64,000 nt of DNA from Massilia eburnea (GCF_009720745.1 NZ_WNKX01000010.1:123370-187369); one strand, 5' to 3'; shown: positions 8,114 to 18,323, counted from the stretch's first letter. The notes: a model not told the origin generated them from the letters alone. Numbers and translations are program-made.

Positions 8114-8740
8114 TCAGTTTGTTTCTGGCGCCGGAGCCGAGGCCTTCTCGGCATTCCACAGCAGCTTAGGCTTCAGGGATGAATCCACCGGCTTATTGCC
8201 GATCCAGATGCGCATGATGGCGTTGAAGAAAGCCAGGTCCGGCTGCGGTTCACCGACTTTTTTTCCGTTCAGGAAGGATTGGGAGCCGACACTCGGGTTC
8301 CAGTCCACTACCAGCTCATCACCCTTCTTCAATCCGGGGAACTGGGCGAACATCTCGCCGAATGCCTTGGTCTGCGGCAGCAATTTCGTGCGCTCTTCCG
8401 CACCGACGTTATCGTTCAGGCCCTTCATGAAGGCCATGCCGAAGTCATCCGAGCTCAGGTCGCGCATCGATACAATGCGGATGCGGCGCGGGCCTTGGGC
8501 GGCCAGCACGTCGGCGACGGTGGATTTCCTGTCCTGCAGATAGAAGCCCAGTGCGTAGACCTTGAACACCAGCTTGGTGCGCACGCCGGCGCCGTTCAGC
8601 TTCAGCTCGTGTCCAGCTACCGTGACAGTGTCTGCGAATTTGACGCCGGCGACTTCTGCGGCGAATGCGGGCATGCTGCTGGCGGCCAATAGGGCGGCGG
8701 CCACAGCACTCTTGAGGATGTTGCGACGGGTGATGCTCAT
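8114..8740 (-). CDS. chalcone-isomerase-fold family protein, exported
   Basis: A 208-residue protein from the ATG at 8740, which has GGAGA at good spacing; a longer open frame upstream has no such support. Residues 1-27 form a signal peptide ending in PAFA. The rest, beginning VAGVKFADTVTVAGHELKLNG, matches the bacterial chalcone-isomerase-like domain family. Bacterial members are periplasmic, and most are not known to act on chalcones. The minus-strand neighbour upstream is a ferredoxin, about 64 bases away; functional linkage is not evident. Confidence 0.85.
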   Translation of the reverse strand: MSITRRNILKSAVAAALLAASSMPAFAAEVAGVKFADTVTVAGHELKLNGAGVRTKLVFKVYALGFYLQDRKSTVADVLAAQGPRRIRIVSMRDLSSDDFGMAFMKGLNDNVGAEERTKLLPQTKAFGEMFAQFPGLKKGDELVVDWNPSVGSQSFLNGKKVGEPQPDLAFFNAIMRIWIGNKPVDSSLKPKLLWNAEKASAPAPETN

Positions 8741-8804
8741 TATGTCTCCGTTGGTATGGGTAGCTGTTTGCAATATAACGCACAGCAACCCTTTTGGGGA
8801 GACA

Positions 8805-9059
8805 TCAGCTCTTATCAGCCTGCAACTTCTCGAATTTTGCCAACAATTGTTCCTTGCTTTCCCGCCAATCTGGATTAAATGGAATGCAGGAAACCGGGCA
8901 AACCTGCTGGCATTGCGGTTCGTCGAAGTGCCCCACGCATTCGGTGCACTTGTTGGGATCGATTTCGTAGATCTCCGGACCCAAGTATATCGCGTCGTTC
9001 GGGCACTCGGGCTCGCATACGTCGCAATTGATGCAGTCGTCGGTAATCATTAAAGCCAT
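8805..9059 (-). CDS. YfhL-family 2[4Fe-4S] ferredoxin
   Basis: An 84-residue cytosolic electron carrier. It shows two cysteine clusters: CINCDVCEPECP, then CTECVGHFDEPQCQQVCPVSC with the insertion characteristic of the YfhL/Alvin-type ferredoxins. It lies 12 bases downstream of coaD, and rsmD-coaD-ferredoxin is a common betaproteobacterial gene order, so co-transcription is likely. Its redox partner is not shown by the sequence. Confidence 0.94.
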   Translation of the reverse strand: MALMITDDCINCDVCEPECPNDAIYLGPEIYEIDPNKCTECVGHFDEPQCQQVCPVSCIPFNPDWRESKEQLLAKFEKLQADKS

Positions 9060-9071
9060 GGCAATACTCTC

Positions 9072-9584
<513 letters not shown>

Positions 9585-9599
9585 TCAAACAATAAAGGA

Positions 9600-10193
9600 T
9601 TATGCCTCATTTTCAGGCAATGCCTGAAGCAGGTGGTAATACACCATGCCTGCCTTGTCGGCGCGTACCACTTCCCAGCCTTCGATGGCCAGTGGCGCTT
9701 CCGCTTCGGCATACACCAGGCCGCCGTCCTTCAGCAGGGGACGGCACAGGGGCAGTGAACGTTCCAGCAAGCCTTGCTGGTAGGGGGGATCGAGGAAGAT
9801 CAGGTCGAACCTGGCGCCGCGGCCGGCCAGCGACTGCGCTGTCGCCAGGGCGTCGCCGCGCTGGATGGCGATGTTGGTGGCCTTCAGCTTTTCGCGGTTT
9901 GTCTCCAGCTGGCGCACCACGGCGCTGTTGGCGTCGACCATGGTGACCTTGGCTGCACCGCGGCTGGCGGCTTCGAAACCGAGGGCGCCGCTACCGGCGA
10001 ACAAGTCCAGCACCTGGGTCTCGCTCCAGGCCGCATCGTGCAGGTGGTTGATCCAGTTGAAGACGGTTTCGCGCACGCGGTCGGGCGTTGGGCGCAGGCC
10101 CAGCGCTTCCAGAACGGGCAGCGGGGTGCGCTTCCAATCGCCGCCGATAATGCGGACCTGGTTGGGGACTTTCTTCTTTTGCATGGCCGGCAT
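9600..10193 (-). CDS. rsmD: 16S rRNA (guanine(966)-N(2))-methyltransferase
   Basis: RsmD methylates G966 of 16S rRNA in the assembled small subunit. The protein begins near [16 protein letters not shown] and shows the SAM-binding segment [20 protein letters not shown] and the catalytic FLDPPY motif. The start is uncertain between 10193 (MPAMQKKK) and 10184 (MQKKK); neither has a strong ribosome-binding site. A longer open frame reaching 10517 is rejected because its N-terminal part overlaps the upstream lipoprotein gene and looks non-coding. Confidence 0.95.
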   Translation of the reverse strand: MPAMQKKKVPNQVRIIGGDWKRTPLPVLEALGLRPTPDRVRETVFNWINHLHDAAWSETQVLDLFAGSGALGFEAASRGAAKVTMVDANSAVVRQLETNREKLKATNIAIQRGDALATAQSLAGRGARFDLIFLDPPYQQGLLERSLPLCRPLLKDGGLVYAEAEAPLAIEGWEVVRADKAGMVYYHLLQALPENEA

Positions 10194-10219
10194 TATCTCA
10201 TGCCGCGCTGCACAAAGGC

Positions 10220-11086
10220 TCAATGAGCCTGCGCAGCAAGGGTATTCAAGTCCTTGATCCAGCCTTCCATGCGTTTTTGCGCATGGGCTTTCTGCTCCGG
10301 CGTGGAGATGCGTACGACGGTGTGGACAAGTTCCACCGTCGATTGCGTATAGCTGTCGAAGAAGGCCTTGCGCTCCGAAAAGCCGAAGCGGTCGAAGCCC
10401 GAACGTATCAACTCTTCCACCCACTGCGTGGCAAGCTGCTTGCTTGGCTGTTCGGTCATGATCTTGCGTGCCAGGGTCATGATCTTGAGCTGACGCCTCA
10501 AGCGTTCGTCCAGCCACAGCTCGTTATTCAGTGGCCGCGCGTCGGATGCCTTGCGGATAATGGCTTCCTGTTCATCGCTGAAGCTGCCGAACCAGAGCTC
10601 GAACTGCTCCATCGATTTCTTGTAACGGAATTTGTTCTGCTCCAGGGCGTCGCCCTTCATATTCTCTTTGCGGAACTTGGCGTTGTTCTTGGCGAACTTC
10701 TTTTCCATCGTTGCCAGCTGTTCGGGCTTGAGCGAAAGCGCCAGCTCCGCGATATCGGGCGCGGCGCGCAGCAGCAGGGCCTCGGTGCGGTCGCGGATAT
10801 CCACGTAATCGGCCATCAGGTCTGCCGCCGTGGGATTGCCGTGCAGCTGGCGCTGGGCCTTCTGCAGAAGTTGCACATAGTCCTGCAACTGGGTTTTGCG
10901 GTGCCAGCGGAAGAAGCCGTCGATATCCTGCTTCACGTCCGCCTTTTGCTCGCTGTCGAAGTCGACGTAGGCGTCGAGCCACCAGTACAGCAAGGTGTCG
11001 CCGTTGTTATAGGCGAGCCTCAGGGAGCTGCATGCCGCGAGCAGAATGGCAAAAGCCAGCACGATCCACGTGTTAAACTTTTTCAT
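10220..11086 (-). CDS. DUF6279-type lipoprotein
   Basis: A 288-residue protein with a lipoprotein signal peptide: lipobox LAAC with cysteine at residue 19. The mature part is helical and charged, starting [22 protein letters not shown], a pattern seen in the DUF6279 family of beta- and gammaproteobacterial lipoproteins. The function is unknown. It is divergent from glmU with only 30 bases between the starts, and upstream of rsmD on the same strand. Confidence 0.85.
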   Translation of the reverse strand: MKKFNTWIVLAFAILLAACSSLRLAYNNGDTLLYWWLDAYVDFDSEQKADVKQDIDGFFRWHRKTQLQDYVQLLQKAQRQLHGNPTAADLMADYVDIRDRTEALLLRAAPDIAELALSLKPEQLATMEKKFAKNNAKFRKENMKGDALEQNKFRYKKSMEQFELWFGSFSDEQEAIIRKASDARPLNNELWLDERLRRQLKIMTLARKIMTEQPSKQLATQWVEELIRSGFDRFGFSERKAFFDSYTQSTVELVHTVVRISTPEQKAHAQKRMEGWIKDLNTLAAQAH

Positions 11087-11116
11087 ATATCAACTCACAC
11101 AAGAACAATCGGAATT

Positions 11117-12514
11117 ATGAACGTCGTCATTCTCGCCGCCGGCATGGGTAAGCGCATGCAGTCGGCGCTGCCAAAGGTTTTGCATCCCGTCGCTGGCAAG
11201 TCCCTGTTGTCCCACGTTATCGATACTGCACGCAGCCTGTCTCCAGCCAGATTGTGCGTCATTTACGGTCACGGCGGCGCAGCGGTGCTGGCTTCGCTGG
11301 ACAAGCATAAAGCCGTTCCAGGCACCGAAATCTCGGCCGCGCTGCAGGAACCGCAGCTGGGCACTGGCCACGCCGTCCAGCAAGCCCTGCCCCACCTCGA
11401 CGATGAGCAGCCAACCCTGGTGCTGTACGGCGACGTGCCGCTGACTTCCGCCGCTTCGCTCAAGCGCCTGGCCGATGCCGCCGGAAAAGACAAGCTGGGC
11501 ATCCTCACCGTGGTACAGGACAATCCTTTCGGCCTGGGCCGCATCGTCCGTGTGGGCGGCGCGATCCAGCGCATCGTTGAAGAGAAGGATGCCACAGAAG
11601 CCGAGCGCCTGATCAAGGAAATCAATTCCGGCATCATGGTGATCCCGACGGCCAAGCTGAAGCAGTGGCTGGGCAAACTGAAGAATGAAAACGCGCAGGG
11701 CGAGTATTACCTGACCGATATCGTCGCCATGGCAGTGGAAGAAGGCGTGCAAGTCGTATCGGCCCATCCGGCTGCGCCGTGGGAAGTGCTGGGCGTGAAC
11801 AGCAAGGCCCAGTTGGCCGAACTGGAACGCATCTACCAGCGCAGTGTCGCCAATGCCCTGCTGGATAAAGGCGTCACCCTGGCCGATCCTGCCCGCATCG
11901 ACGTGCGCGGCGAATTGAGCTGCGGCCGCGATGTGACCATCGACGTCAACTGCGTCTTCGAAGGCGCGGTGGAAATCGGCGAGGGCGCGACCATCGGTCC
12001 GAACTGCGTGCTGATCAACGCGAAGATCGGTGCTGGCGCCAACATCAAGGCCTTCACCCACATCGAACAGGCGGTCGTTGGCGCCAAAGGCCAGATTGGC
12101 CCATACGCTCGCCTGCGCCCTGGCACCGAACTGGGTGAAGACGTCCACGTTGGCAACTTCGTGGAGATCAAGAACAGCCAGGTTGCTGCGCATAGCAAGG
12201 CCAATCACTTGGCTTATATCGGCGACGCCACCATCGGTTCGCGCGTGAACGTCGGCGCCGGCACCATCACCTGCAATTACGATGGCGTGAACAAGTTCCG
12301 CACCGTGATTGAAGATGACGCTTTCATTGGCAGCGACAGCCAGCTGGTGGCGCCCGTCACAGTAGGCGCTGGCGCGACCATCGGCGCCGGAACGACCCTG
12401 ACCAAGGATGCGCCGCCCGGCAAGCTGACCATCTCGCGTCCAAAGCAGTTGACGATCGAAGGCTGGAAGCGCCCGGTCAAGCTACCGAAAACTGGCGGCG
12501 GCGCTGGTAAGTAA
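11117..12514 (+). CDS. glmU: bifunctional UDP-N-acetylglucosamine pyrophosphorylase / glucosamine-1-phosphate N-acetyltransferase
   Basis: GlmU acetylates glucosamine-1-phosphate and then joins it to UTP, making UDP-GlcNAc for peptidoglycan and lipopolysaccharide. The ATG at 11117 gives 465 residues, the normal size. The uridylyltransferase half starts with [11 protein letters not shown] and contains [10 protein letters not shown]. The second half is a hexapeptide-repeat left-handed beta helix ([19 protein letters not shown] and onwards). The frame is open upstream but overlaps the lipoprotein gene. glmS lies 1.5 kb further on, so the two enzymes that frame this pathway are close together. 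Confidence 0.97.
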   Translation: MNVVILAAGMGKRMQSALPKVLHPVAGKSLLSHVIDTARSLSPARLCVIYGHGGAAVLASLDKHKAVPGTEISAALQEPQLGTGHAVQQALPHLDDEQPTLVLYGDVPLTSAASLKRLADAAGKDKLGILTVVQDNPFGLGRIVRVGGAIQRIVEEKDATEAERLIKEINSGIMVIPTAKLKQWLGKLKNENAQGEYYLTDIVAMAVEEGVQVVSAHPAAPWEVLGVNSKAQLAELERIYQRSVANALLDKGVTLADPARIDVRGELSCGRDVTIDVNCVFEGAVEIGEGATIGPNCVLINAKIGAGANIKAFTHIEQAVVGAKGQIGPYARLRPGTELGEDVHVGNFVEIKNSQVAAHSKANHLAYIGDATIGSRVNVGAGTITCNYDGVNKFRTVIEDDAFIGSDSQLVAPVTVGAGATIGAGTTLTKDAPPGKLTISRPKQLTIEGWKRPVKLPKTGGGAGK

Positions 12515-13073
12515 ATTTCACCAGCTCGGGGAAGAAGCGGTCGAAGCCGGCGGCGATCGCTTCGTAGTGCTGCTGCACTTCCCCGATGCCCTCGCGCAGC
12601 AGGTGGCCGTTGCGGCTTAACCTGTCCGACATGCGGGTCAGCGCCAGCTCGACTCCGCTGAAATCCCCATATGCACCTAGCCAGTCCTGCTTGATCAGCT
12701 TGGGCAGGATCTCGCGCAGCCGGTCCGGCAACTGCTCTTCATGCGCAGCCAGGGCGCCGTAAAAGCGCTCGATCAACTCCGCACGCGGCTCCTCGCAGTA
12801 TTCATCCCAGCGCTGGCTCAGGATGTGGTCGTAAAAAACGTCCAGCACTATCCCCGCATAACGCCGCCGCCCTTCCGTGAACAGGCTCTTGGCCTCAGTG
12901 ACGATCGGATGGCTATCCGTGAACGAATCGATAAAACGGTGCAGCGCGATCTCGTTCGCAATCTCCGGCGCGTAGTGGTCCCCGCCATTCGCCTTGACGA
13001 AATCGCCCAGCATGGCGCCGACCATGGCGGCTTCGCTATGGCGCGCCAGGTAGATGTGTGCGAGGTAGTTCAT
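12477..13073 (-). CDS. acyl carrier protein phosphodiesterase (AcpH) family protein
   Basis: The 198 residues begin [10 protein letters not shown], with GAMLGDFVK and [10 protein letters not shown] following, the signature of the AcpH/YajB group of metal-dependent HD-like hydrolases. E. coli AcpH removes the phosphopantetheine arm from acyl carrier protein. The histidines and aspartates in LAHIYLA, GDFVK and HRFID are intact. Its 3' end overlaps the end of glmU by 38 bases in the convergent direction. Confidence 0.9.
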   Translation of the reverse strand: MNYLAHIYLARHSEAAMVGAMLGDFVKANGGDHYAPEIANEIALHRFIDSFTDSHPIVTEAKSLFTEGRRRYAGIVLDVFYDHILSQRWDEYCEEPRAELIERFYGALAAHEEQLPDRLREILPKLIKQDWLGAYGDFSGVELALTRMSDRLSRNGHLLREGIGEVQQHYEAIAAGFDRFFPELVKFTYQRRRQFSVA

Positions 13074-13402
13074 TGCCCCATTCTAGCGCTGTGGATAAAG
13101 ATGTGTAAAAGCAGGCGCATTTCCGTCTGAAAACCGTGGGATAGCTGTGGGATAAGAAGCAGGTGGTATCATCAACTTGTCCACAACGCGCGCTACAGCA
13201 TGCTTCTTGTGGAAAAGCCTGGGGAATACCGGCGAATAAGCAGGGATAACCTCAGGCTGTGGATAAGGGTGTGAAGAACCCTGCGGAAAACGCGAGGATA
13301 TGCGGTGAGGAACTTTGGATAACTGAGTATTTCGCGCGCTCTGCTGTGGAGAAATCTGTGCGTAAACCTGTGCCTATCCCGGTATAAGCCGGGATAACTG
13401 GT
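13074..13402. other. gene-free stretch rich in DnaA-box-like motifs
   Basis: No gene of plausible quality was seen in these 329 bases. The stretch holds two perfect DnaA 9-mers (TGTGGATAA at 13090-13098 and 13258-13266). It also has one-mismatch versions: TTGTCCACA at 13177-13185, TGTGGAAAA near 13208, TTTGGATAA near 13315 and TGTGGAGAA near 13344, plus several shorter GGATAA words. It lies between acpH and the second Lrp gene. A DnaA-titrating or regulatory site is possible; nothing like a full replication origin (an AT-rich unwinding region beside dnaA) is visible. Confidence 0.5.
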
Positions 13403-13861
13403 TCAGACTACAATACTGGTTTCGAACTTGCTGCGGAAAGTGGAAAAGTACGCTTTGACGTTGCGAACATTCGCCTGCCCGGCAAACAAACGGTGGGCCA
13501 GGGCGTGATAAGCGGGCATATCCGCCACCTGCACGATCAGCACGAAATCCGGGCCAGGAGAGACGCGGTAGCATTGCAGCACCGCCGGCTCGGGCGCCAC
13601 CAGGGCTTCAAATTCCGCCATGCGTTCGGCGGCCTGGATATCCAGCGAGATTTCCACAACCGCCGTCAGATGCGCCCCGACCTTTTCCGGCGCCACCAGG
13701 GCCACTTCACGCGCGATCACGCCCGTATCGCGCAAATGCTTGACCCTGCGCAGGCAAGTCGGCGCCGAAACATGGACCGCAGCCGCCAATTCGGCATTCG
13801 TTTGCGAAGCATCCTTTTGCAGGGCGTTCAGGATGCGACGATCAATTTCATCAAAGTCCAT
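13403..13861 (-). CDS. Lrp/AsnC-family regulator next to glmS
   Basis: A 152-residue protein. The winged helix-turn-helix reads RRILNALQKDASQTNAELAAAV...APTCLRRVKHLR in outline, and the RAM domain contains GPDFVLIVQV. It is divergent from glmS, and a long inverted repeat lies between them. It shares only family-level features with the regulator at 1524-1979. Its effector cannot be read from the sequence. Confidence 0.93.
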   Translation of the reverse strand: MDFDEIDRRILNALQKDASQTNAELAAAVHVSAPTCLRRVKHLRDTGVIAREVALVAPEKVGAHLTAVVEISLDIQAAERMAEFEALVAPEPAVLQCYRVSPGPDFVLIVQVADMPAYHALAHRLFAGQANVRNVKAYFSTFRSKFETSIVV

Positions 13862-13865
13862 AATT

Positions 13866-13909
13866 TGAAAGAATATTTCGCGCTATGCGCTGTATGAAAT
13901 ATTCTTTCA
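13866..13909. promoter_or_regulatory. long inverted repeat, candidate Lrp operator between lrp-type gene and glmS
   Basis: TGAAAGAATATTTC at 13866-13879 is the exact reverse complement of the 14 bases at 13896-13909, with a 16-base spacer. Each arm is itself nearly palindromic. It starts 5 bases upstream of the regulator's ATG and ends 79 bases before glmS, well placed for autoregulation and possibly for control of glmS. Confidence 0.6.
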
Positions 13910-13988
13910 CACTATGATGAATTCAGAAAGCAAATTTCTCCGGCCCTGCTCTACCATTCATTTATTAACTTTCTAAGAGAGGTCGCGC

Positions 13989-15818
13989 ATGTGCGGTATT
14001 GTTGGCGCTGTAGCCCAGCGCAATATCACCCCCATCCTGGTTGAAGGCCTGAAGCGCCTGGAATATCGTGGCTACGACTCCTGTGGCGTCGCCCTGCACC
14101 TGGACGGCAAGCTGCAGCGTTCCCGCAGCACCTCGCGCGTGGCCGACCTGGAAAAACAGATCAATGAAGGCGGCCTGAACGGCTTCACAGGCATCGCCCA
14201 CACCCGCTGGGCCACCCATGGCGCGCCGGCATCGCACAACGCCCACCCGCACTTCTCGCCAAGCGAAGCGGCCGCCCGCATCGCCCTGGTCCACAACGGC
14301 ATCATCGAGAACCATGACGAACTGCGCGCCGAACTGACCGCACTGGGTTATGTCTTCACCAGCCAGACCGACACCGAAGTGATCGCCCATCTGGTCGACC
14401 ATATGTACAACGGCGACCTGTTCGACACCGTGCAGCACGCCGTCAAGCGCCTGCACGGCGCCTACGCCATTGCCGTGTTCTGCCGCGAAGAACCGCACCG
14501 CGTAGTGGCTGCACGCCAGGGGTCGCCGCTGATCGTCGGCCTGGGCCAGGGTGAAAACTTCGTTGCCTCCGACGCCATGGCGCTGGCCGGCACCACCGAC
14601 CAGATCATCTACCTGGAAGAGGGCGACGTAGTCGACCTGCAGCTGGGCCGCGTATGGATCGTCGACGTCGACGGCAAGCAGGTGCAGCGCGAAGTGAAGA
14701 CCGTGCATGCCCACACCGGCGCCGCGGAACTGGGCCCATACCGCCACTTCATGCAGAAGGAAATCTTCGAGCAGCCACGCGTGGTCGGCGATACGCTGGA
14801 AGGCGTGACCGGCATCATGCCGGAGCTGTTCGGCGACGGCGCCTACAAGGTATTCAAGGAAATCGACCGCGTGCTGATCCTGGCCTGCGGCACCAGCTAC
14901 TACGCCGGCCTGACCGCCAAGTACTGGATCGAATCCATCGCCAAGGTACCGGTCAGCGTGGAAATCGCTTCCGAATACCGCTACCGCGACAGCGTGCCGC
15001 ATCCAAAGACCCTGGTGGTGACGATTTCCCAGTCCGGCGAAACCGCCGACACCATCGCCGCACTGAAGCACGCGCGCAGCCTGGGCATGGAGCACACCCT
15101 GACCATCTGCAACGTGGCCACCAGCGCCATGGTGCGCGAATGCAAACTGGCCTATATCACCCGCGCCGGCGTGGAAGTAGGCGTGGCGTCGACCAAGGCA
15201 TTTACCACCCAGCTGGCCGCCCTGTTCCTGCTGACCCTGAGCCTGGCGCAAGTGAATGGCCTGCTGGCCGAAGAACAGGAAGCGGCGCACCTGAAAGCCA
15301 TGCGCCACCTGCCTTCCGCCATCGCCGCCGTGCTGGCGCTGGAACCGCAGATCATCGCTTGGGCCGAAGAATTCGCACGCAAGGAAAACGCCCTGTTCCT
15401 GGGCCGCGGCATGCACTACCCGATCGCCCTGGAAGGTGCGCTGAAGCTGAAGGAGATCTCCTATATCCACGCCGAAGCCTATCCAGCCGGCGAGCTGAAA
15501 CACGGCCCGCTGGCGCTGGTGACCGACGAAATGCCGGTGGTGACCATCGCCCCTAACGACGCCCTGCTGGAGAAGCTGAAGTCGAACATGCAGGAAGTGC
15601 GCGCCCGCGGCGGCCAGCTGTACGTCTTCGCTGACGTCGACTCGCGCATCACTTCCGGCGACGGCCTGCACGTGATCCGCCTGCCGGAACACTACGGCCA
15701 GCTGTCGCCGATCCTGCACGTGGTGGCCTTGCAGCTGCTGGCCTACCACACCGCCCTGGCGCGCGGCACCGACGTCGACAAGCCACGCAACCTGGCAAAG
15801 TCGGTGACCGTCGAGTAA
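13989..15818 (+). CDS. glmS: glutamine-fructose-6-phosphate aminotransferase (isomerising)
   Basis: GlmS makes glucosamine-6-phosphate from fructose-6-phosphate and glutamine, the committed step to amino sugars. The 609 residues match the family. The nucleophile is the cysteine exposed after Met removal (MCGIVGAV), followed by the class II glutamine amidotransferase domain. Two SIS sugar-binding domains ([19 protein letters not shown]) and the terminal [12 protein letters not shown] motif complete it. An AGAGAGG ribosome-binding site precedes the ATG. No glmS ribozyme was seen, as expected outside Firmicutes. Confidence 0.98.
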   Translation: MCGIVGAVAQRNITPILVEGLKRLEYRGYDSCGVALHLDGKLQRSRSTSRVADLEKQINEGGLNGFTGIAHTRWATHGAPASHNAHPHFSPSEAAARIALVHNGIIENHDELRAELTALGYVFTSQTDTEVIAHLVDHMYNGDLFDTVQHAVKRLHGAYAIAVFCREEPHRVVAARQGSPLIVGLGQGENFVASDAMALAGTTDQIIYLEEGDVVDLQLGRVWIVDVDGKQVQREVKTVHAHTGAAELGPYRHFMQKEIFEQPRVVGDTLEGVTGIMPELFGDGAYKVFKEIDRVLILACGTSYYAGLTAKYWIESIAKVPVSVEIASEYRYRDSVPHPKTLVVTISQSGETADTIAALKHARSLGMEHTLTICNVATSAMVRECKLAYITRAGVEVGVASTKAFTTQLAALFLLTLSLAQVNGLLAEEQEAAHLKAMRHLPSAIAAVLALEPQIIAWAEEFARKENALFLGRGMHYPIALEGALKLKEISYIHAEAYPAGELKHGPLALVTDEMPVVTIAPNDALLEKLKSNMQEVRARGGQLYVFADVDSRITSGDGLHVIRLPEHYGQLSPILHVVALQLLAYHTALARGTDVDKPRNLAKSVTVE

Positions 15819-16484
15819 TCAGCCGCGCTTCATCGACAGTTCCACATCTCCGGGGAGCGGCAGCGACAGGTAGCCGCCCTCCGGATCGCGCACTTTCGCC
15901 ACATACTCGGCGCAATAGTCGGCGTTGTCGGCGACGATCAGGGCGCCGGGACGCAGGCGGTTTTCCACCAGCGCGAGCACGTCCGCGTAAAGCCCTTTTG
16001 CGCCATCCAGCAGCAGCAGGTCGATTTGATCGGGAAGGCCGCCGCGCAGGGTTTCCAGCGCATCGCCTTCACGAATTTCTACCAGGTCCAGAAGCCCGCC
16101 AGCCGAGAGATTGTCGCGGGCTCGCTGCGCTTTGGAAGGCTCGAATTCCGTGGTGATCAACTTGCCGCCGCCGTTGTCGCGCAGGGCTGCGGCAAGGTGC
16201 AGGGTGGAGATGCCGAAGGATGTGCCGAATTCGACAATCGAACTGGCCTTGGCGTTACGCGCCAGCATGTACAGCAGCAAACCGGTCTCACGCGACACGG
16301 GGATTGCAGCGTCTTTCAGTTCCGCATAAATTGCGCGGTATTCCGTTTTGCTGCTCAGGATATGCGCGCGTTGCTCGACCGGGAGCGCGGCGAAGGCTGC
16401 CATCGCTGGCACATTGACGCTTTCGGCGTCGGCAAACAGGCTCTGCAGCAGGGGCGCGACAGGGGCGGATACGAGGGTAATCAT
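15819..16484 (-). CDS. class I SAM-dependent O-methyltransferase
   Basis: A 221-residue Rossmann-fold methyltransferase with the SAM-binding segment IVEFGTSFGISTLHLAAAL and an acidic loop IDLLLLDGAKGLYADVL, as in the catechol O-methyltransferase-like family. Its substrate is not evident. It is divergent from a TetR regulator with a palindromic operator candidate between, so TetR may control it. It abuts the glmS stop with no gap, in the convergent direction. Confidence 0.88.
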   Translation of the reverse strand: MITLVSAPVAPLLQSLFADAESVNVPAMAAFAALPVEQRAHILSSKTEYRAIYAELKDAAIPVSRETGLLLYMLARNAKASSIVEFGTSFGISTLHLAAALRDNGGGKLITTEFEPSKAQRARDNLSAGGLLDLVEIREGDALETLRGGLPDQIDLLLLDGAKGLYADVLALVENRLRPGALIVADNADYCAEYVAKVRDPEGGYLSLPLPGDVELSMKRG

Positions 16485-16516
16485 TGGGTATTCCTTTCTC
16501 TAGTAAGAGAGGGAAT

Positions 16517-16545
16517 AATATGAATAATCCTTCATGTTTCATATT
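16517..16545. promoter_or_regulatory. candidate TetR operator
   Basis: AATATGAA at 16517-16524 is the exact reverse complement of TTCATATT at 16538-16545. It sits between the divergent methyltransferase and TetR genes. It overlaps an earlier possible start of the TetR gene at 16534, which supports the later ATG at 16564. Confidence 0.45.
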
Positions 16546-16563
16546 CGCATTTCCTGCCCCACC

Positions 16564-17202
16564 ATGCCTGATTCCCGCAATACCCGCATTTCCTCGCGCA
16601 GGAAGCCGAAACAAGCCCGTTCCAATGACCTCGTGAGCGCGATCCTGCAGGCGGCTATTCAGGTTTTGGCGAAAGAGGGCATCCGCCGTTTCACCACCAC
16701 GAGGGTGGCGGAACGCGCCGGGGTGAGCGTTGGGTCGGTTTACCAGTACTTCCCGAACAAGGCATCCATCCTGTTCCGCCTGCAAAGCGATGAATGGAAA
16801 CAGACGTCATCGATGCTGGAAGGGATTTTGCGACAGCCAGGCAGGCCGCCGCTGGAGCGCTTGCGCCTGCTGGTACATGCCTTCGTGCGTTCCGAATGCG
16901 AAGAGGCCGAAGTGCGGAAGGCGTTGAACGACGCAGCGCCGTTTTACCGCGACGATCCGGAAGCGACTGAAGCCAGGGTCGGCGGCGAGCGAATGTTCCT
17001 GGCCTTCATGGGTGAAATGCTGCCGGATCTCGGTGATGCGCAACGCGCGTTGGCGAGCACGCTCCTCATGTCGACAATGAGCGCCGTGGCCCAGCAATTT
17101 TCCGAAGTGCCACGTACGGACGAAGAGATCACGGCTTACGCGGACGCACTGGCCGATATGCTGTGCGCCTACCTGTCCACGTTTATACTGTCGCCACTAT
17201 GA
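16564..17202 (+). CDS. TetR-family transcriptional regulator
   Basis: A 212-residue repressor from the ATG at 16564. The N-terminal basic stretch is followed by a TetR helix-turn-helix (FTTTRVAERAGVSVGSVYQYFPNKASIL in outline, residues about 40-65). The ligand-binding C-terminal part shows no specific hint. Its stop codon overlaps the start of ohrR (ATGA at 17199-17202), so the two regulators are probably translated from one message. The ATG at 16534 is a less likely alternative. Confidence 0.9.
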   Translation: MPDSRNTRISSRRKPKQARSNDLVSAILQAAIQVLAKEGIRRFTTTRVAERAGVSVGSVYQYFPNKASILFRLQSDEWKQTSSMLEGILRQPGRPPLERLRLLVHAFVRSECEEAEVRKALNDAAPFYRDDPEATEARVGGERMFLAFMGEMLPDLGDAQRALASTLLMSTMSAVAQQFSEVPRTDEEITAYADALADMLCAYLSTFILSPL

Positions 17203-17630
17203 GCAAAAACAAACTCGCAGACTTCCTGTGTTTCGCTATCTATTCGGCCAACCTGACCTTCGGTAAGGCGTATAAGCCCATTCTCGATTCACTGGGCCTG
17301 ACCTACACCCAGTACATCACCGTGATCGCCTTATATGAGGAGTCGGGCCAGACGGTGAGCGAGTTGGGTGAGAAGCTGTTCCTGGAATCGAATACCTTGA
17401 CGCCGATCCTGAAGAAGCTGGAAGCGATGGGCTACGTCACGCGCCAGCGCAGCGCCGAGGACGAGCGCCAGGTGCTGGTCGGCCTGACCGAGAAAGGACG
17501 CGCGCTGCGCGAGCGTGCCTTTGGTGCGGACCTGTCAGAAGCCTGCGGCCTGACTGGCGAGGAATTTGCCGAAACGCGTGAAGCTGTACTGAAGCTGCGT
17601 AACAACCTGGCCAAGTCGCTGGCCAGGTAA
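17199..17630 (+). CDS. ohrR: OhrR-type MarR-family organic peroxide sensor
   Basis: A 143-residue MarR protein beginning MSKNKLADFLCFAIYSANL. Cysteine 11 in the FLCFAIYSA motif is the conserved peroxidatic sensor of OhrR proteins, whose oxidation releases DNA. The winged-helix part reads SELGEKLFLESNTLTPILKKLEAMGYV in outline. It is directly upstream of ohr and of paired operator-like repeats flanking the ohr promoter. Translation is coupled to tetR through an ATGA overlap. Confidence 0.93.
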   Translation: MSKNKLADFLCFAIYSANLTFGKAYKPILDSLGLTYTQYITVIALYEESGQTVSELGEKLFLESNTLTPILKKLEAMGYVTRQRSAEDERQVLVGLTEKGRALRERAFGADLSEACGLTGEEFAETREAVLKLRNNLAKSLAR

Positions 17631-17676
17631 TCCGCTCGATCCCGCCGCGCCCCAGCAGCAATAATAATATCGCATG

Positions 17677-17748
17677 CGATGCAATCGAATCCGCTTGACA
17701 TTGCAAATCGCGGCGCTATACTCCTGTTCATCGAATGCGATTGCATCG
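17677..17748 (+). promoter_or_regulatory. ohr promoter with flanking OhrR-type operators
   Basis: A near-consensus sigma-70 promoter, TTGACA at 17695-17700 and TATACT at 17717-17722 with a 16-base spacer, is bracketed by an 11-base perfect inverted repeat: CGATGCAATCG at 17677-17687 and CGATTGCATCG at 17738-17748. The left arm lies just before the -35 box and the right arm about the transcription start, as expected for a repressor that loops or blocks. Confidence 0.75.
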
Positions 17749-17785
17749 TAAGCGATCTAAATCAACTGAACTTAAGGATCTCACC

Positions 17786-18241
17786 ATGAGCAACATCACC
17801 AAAGTCCTCGCCACCGGCAAAACCCGCACCACCCCAGTCGATTCCGCCATCTTTTCCGGCAATCCCGAAGGCCAGCTGAACCTCCGCCTGACCACGCCGG
17901 GTAATCCTTCCGGCCGCGTGTTCGATATCGAAGCTACCCAGCCGCACCCGTTCGCCGAACAGCTGTTTGCCGGCGCCTGGTCGGCCTGCTATTCGGGCGC
18001 TGTCGGTCTCGCCGCGAAGGAAAAGAAGGTCACCCTGCCGGCCGATACCCACGTTGAGATCGAAGTGGACCTTGGCGCCGGCACTGGTGGCTACTTCCTG
18101 CAAGCCCGCCTGACCGTATTCGCTCCTGGCGCCGACCACGCTGCTGTCACCGAGGTTGCGCATTTCGCCGACGCGATCTGCCCGTATTCGAAAGCTGTGC
18201 GCGGCAATATCGACGTCGTGATCAACGTCGTCACTGCATAA
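17786..18241 (+). CDS. ohr: organic hydroperoxide resistance protein (Ohr/OsmC family)
   Basis: Ohr is a thiol peroxidase that reduces organic and fatty-acid hydroperoxides using lipoylated proteins. From the ATG at 17786 (AAGGA ribosome-binding site) it has 151 residues. The two redox cysteines are C68 in SACYSGAV and C132 in ICPYSKAVRGN. It is preceded by its sensor OhrR and a strong promoter with paired operators. Confidence 0.96.
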   Translation: MSNITKVLATGKTRTTPVDSAIFSGNPEGQLNLRLTTPGNPSGRVFDIEATQPHPFAEQLFAGAWSACYSGAVGLAAKEKKVTLPADTHVEIEVDLGAGTGGYFLQARLTVFAPGADHAAVTEVAHFADAICPYSKAVRGNIDVVINVVTA

Positions 18242-18323
18242 GCGATACAAGATGTAACCTCGGTTGCACCGGACGTCCCTATGGAGGAAGTTACCAAGAC
18301 AACAACTCCAAAGGATGTCCACC

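Noticed and set aside
10194..11116. upstream extensions of the rsmD and glmU frames
   Set aside because: Both run through the lipoprotein gene, and the conserved proteins start near 10193 and 11117.
13862..13988. possible glmS ribozyme
   Set aside because: No ribozyme core was seen, and the element is known from Firmicutes, not betaproteobacteria.
13965..15749. 594-codon minus-strand open frame inside glmS
   Set aside because: Antisense to a fully conserved glmS, with no recognisable domain.
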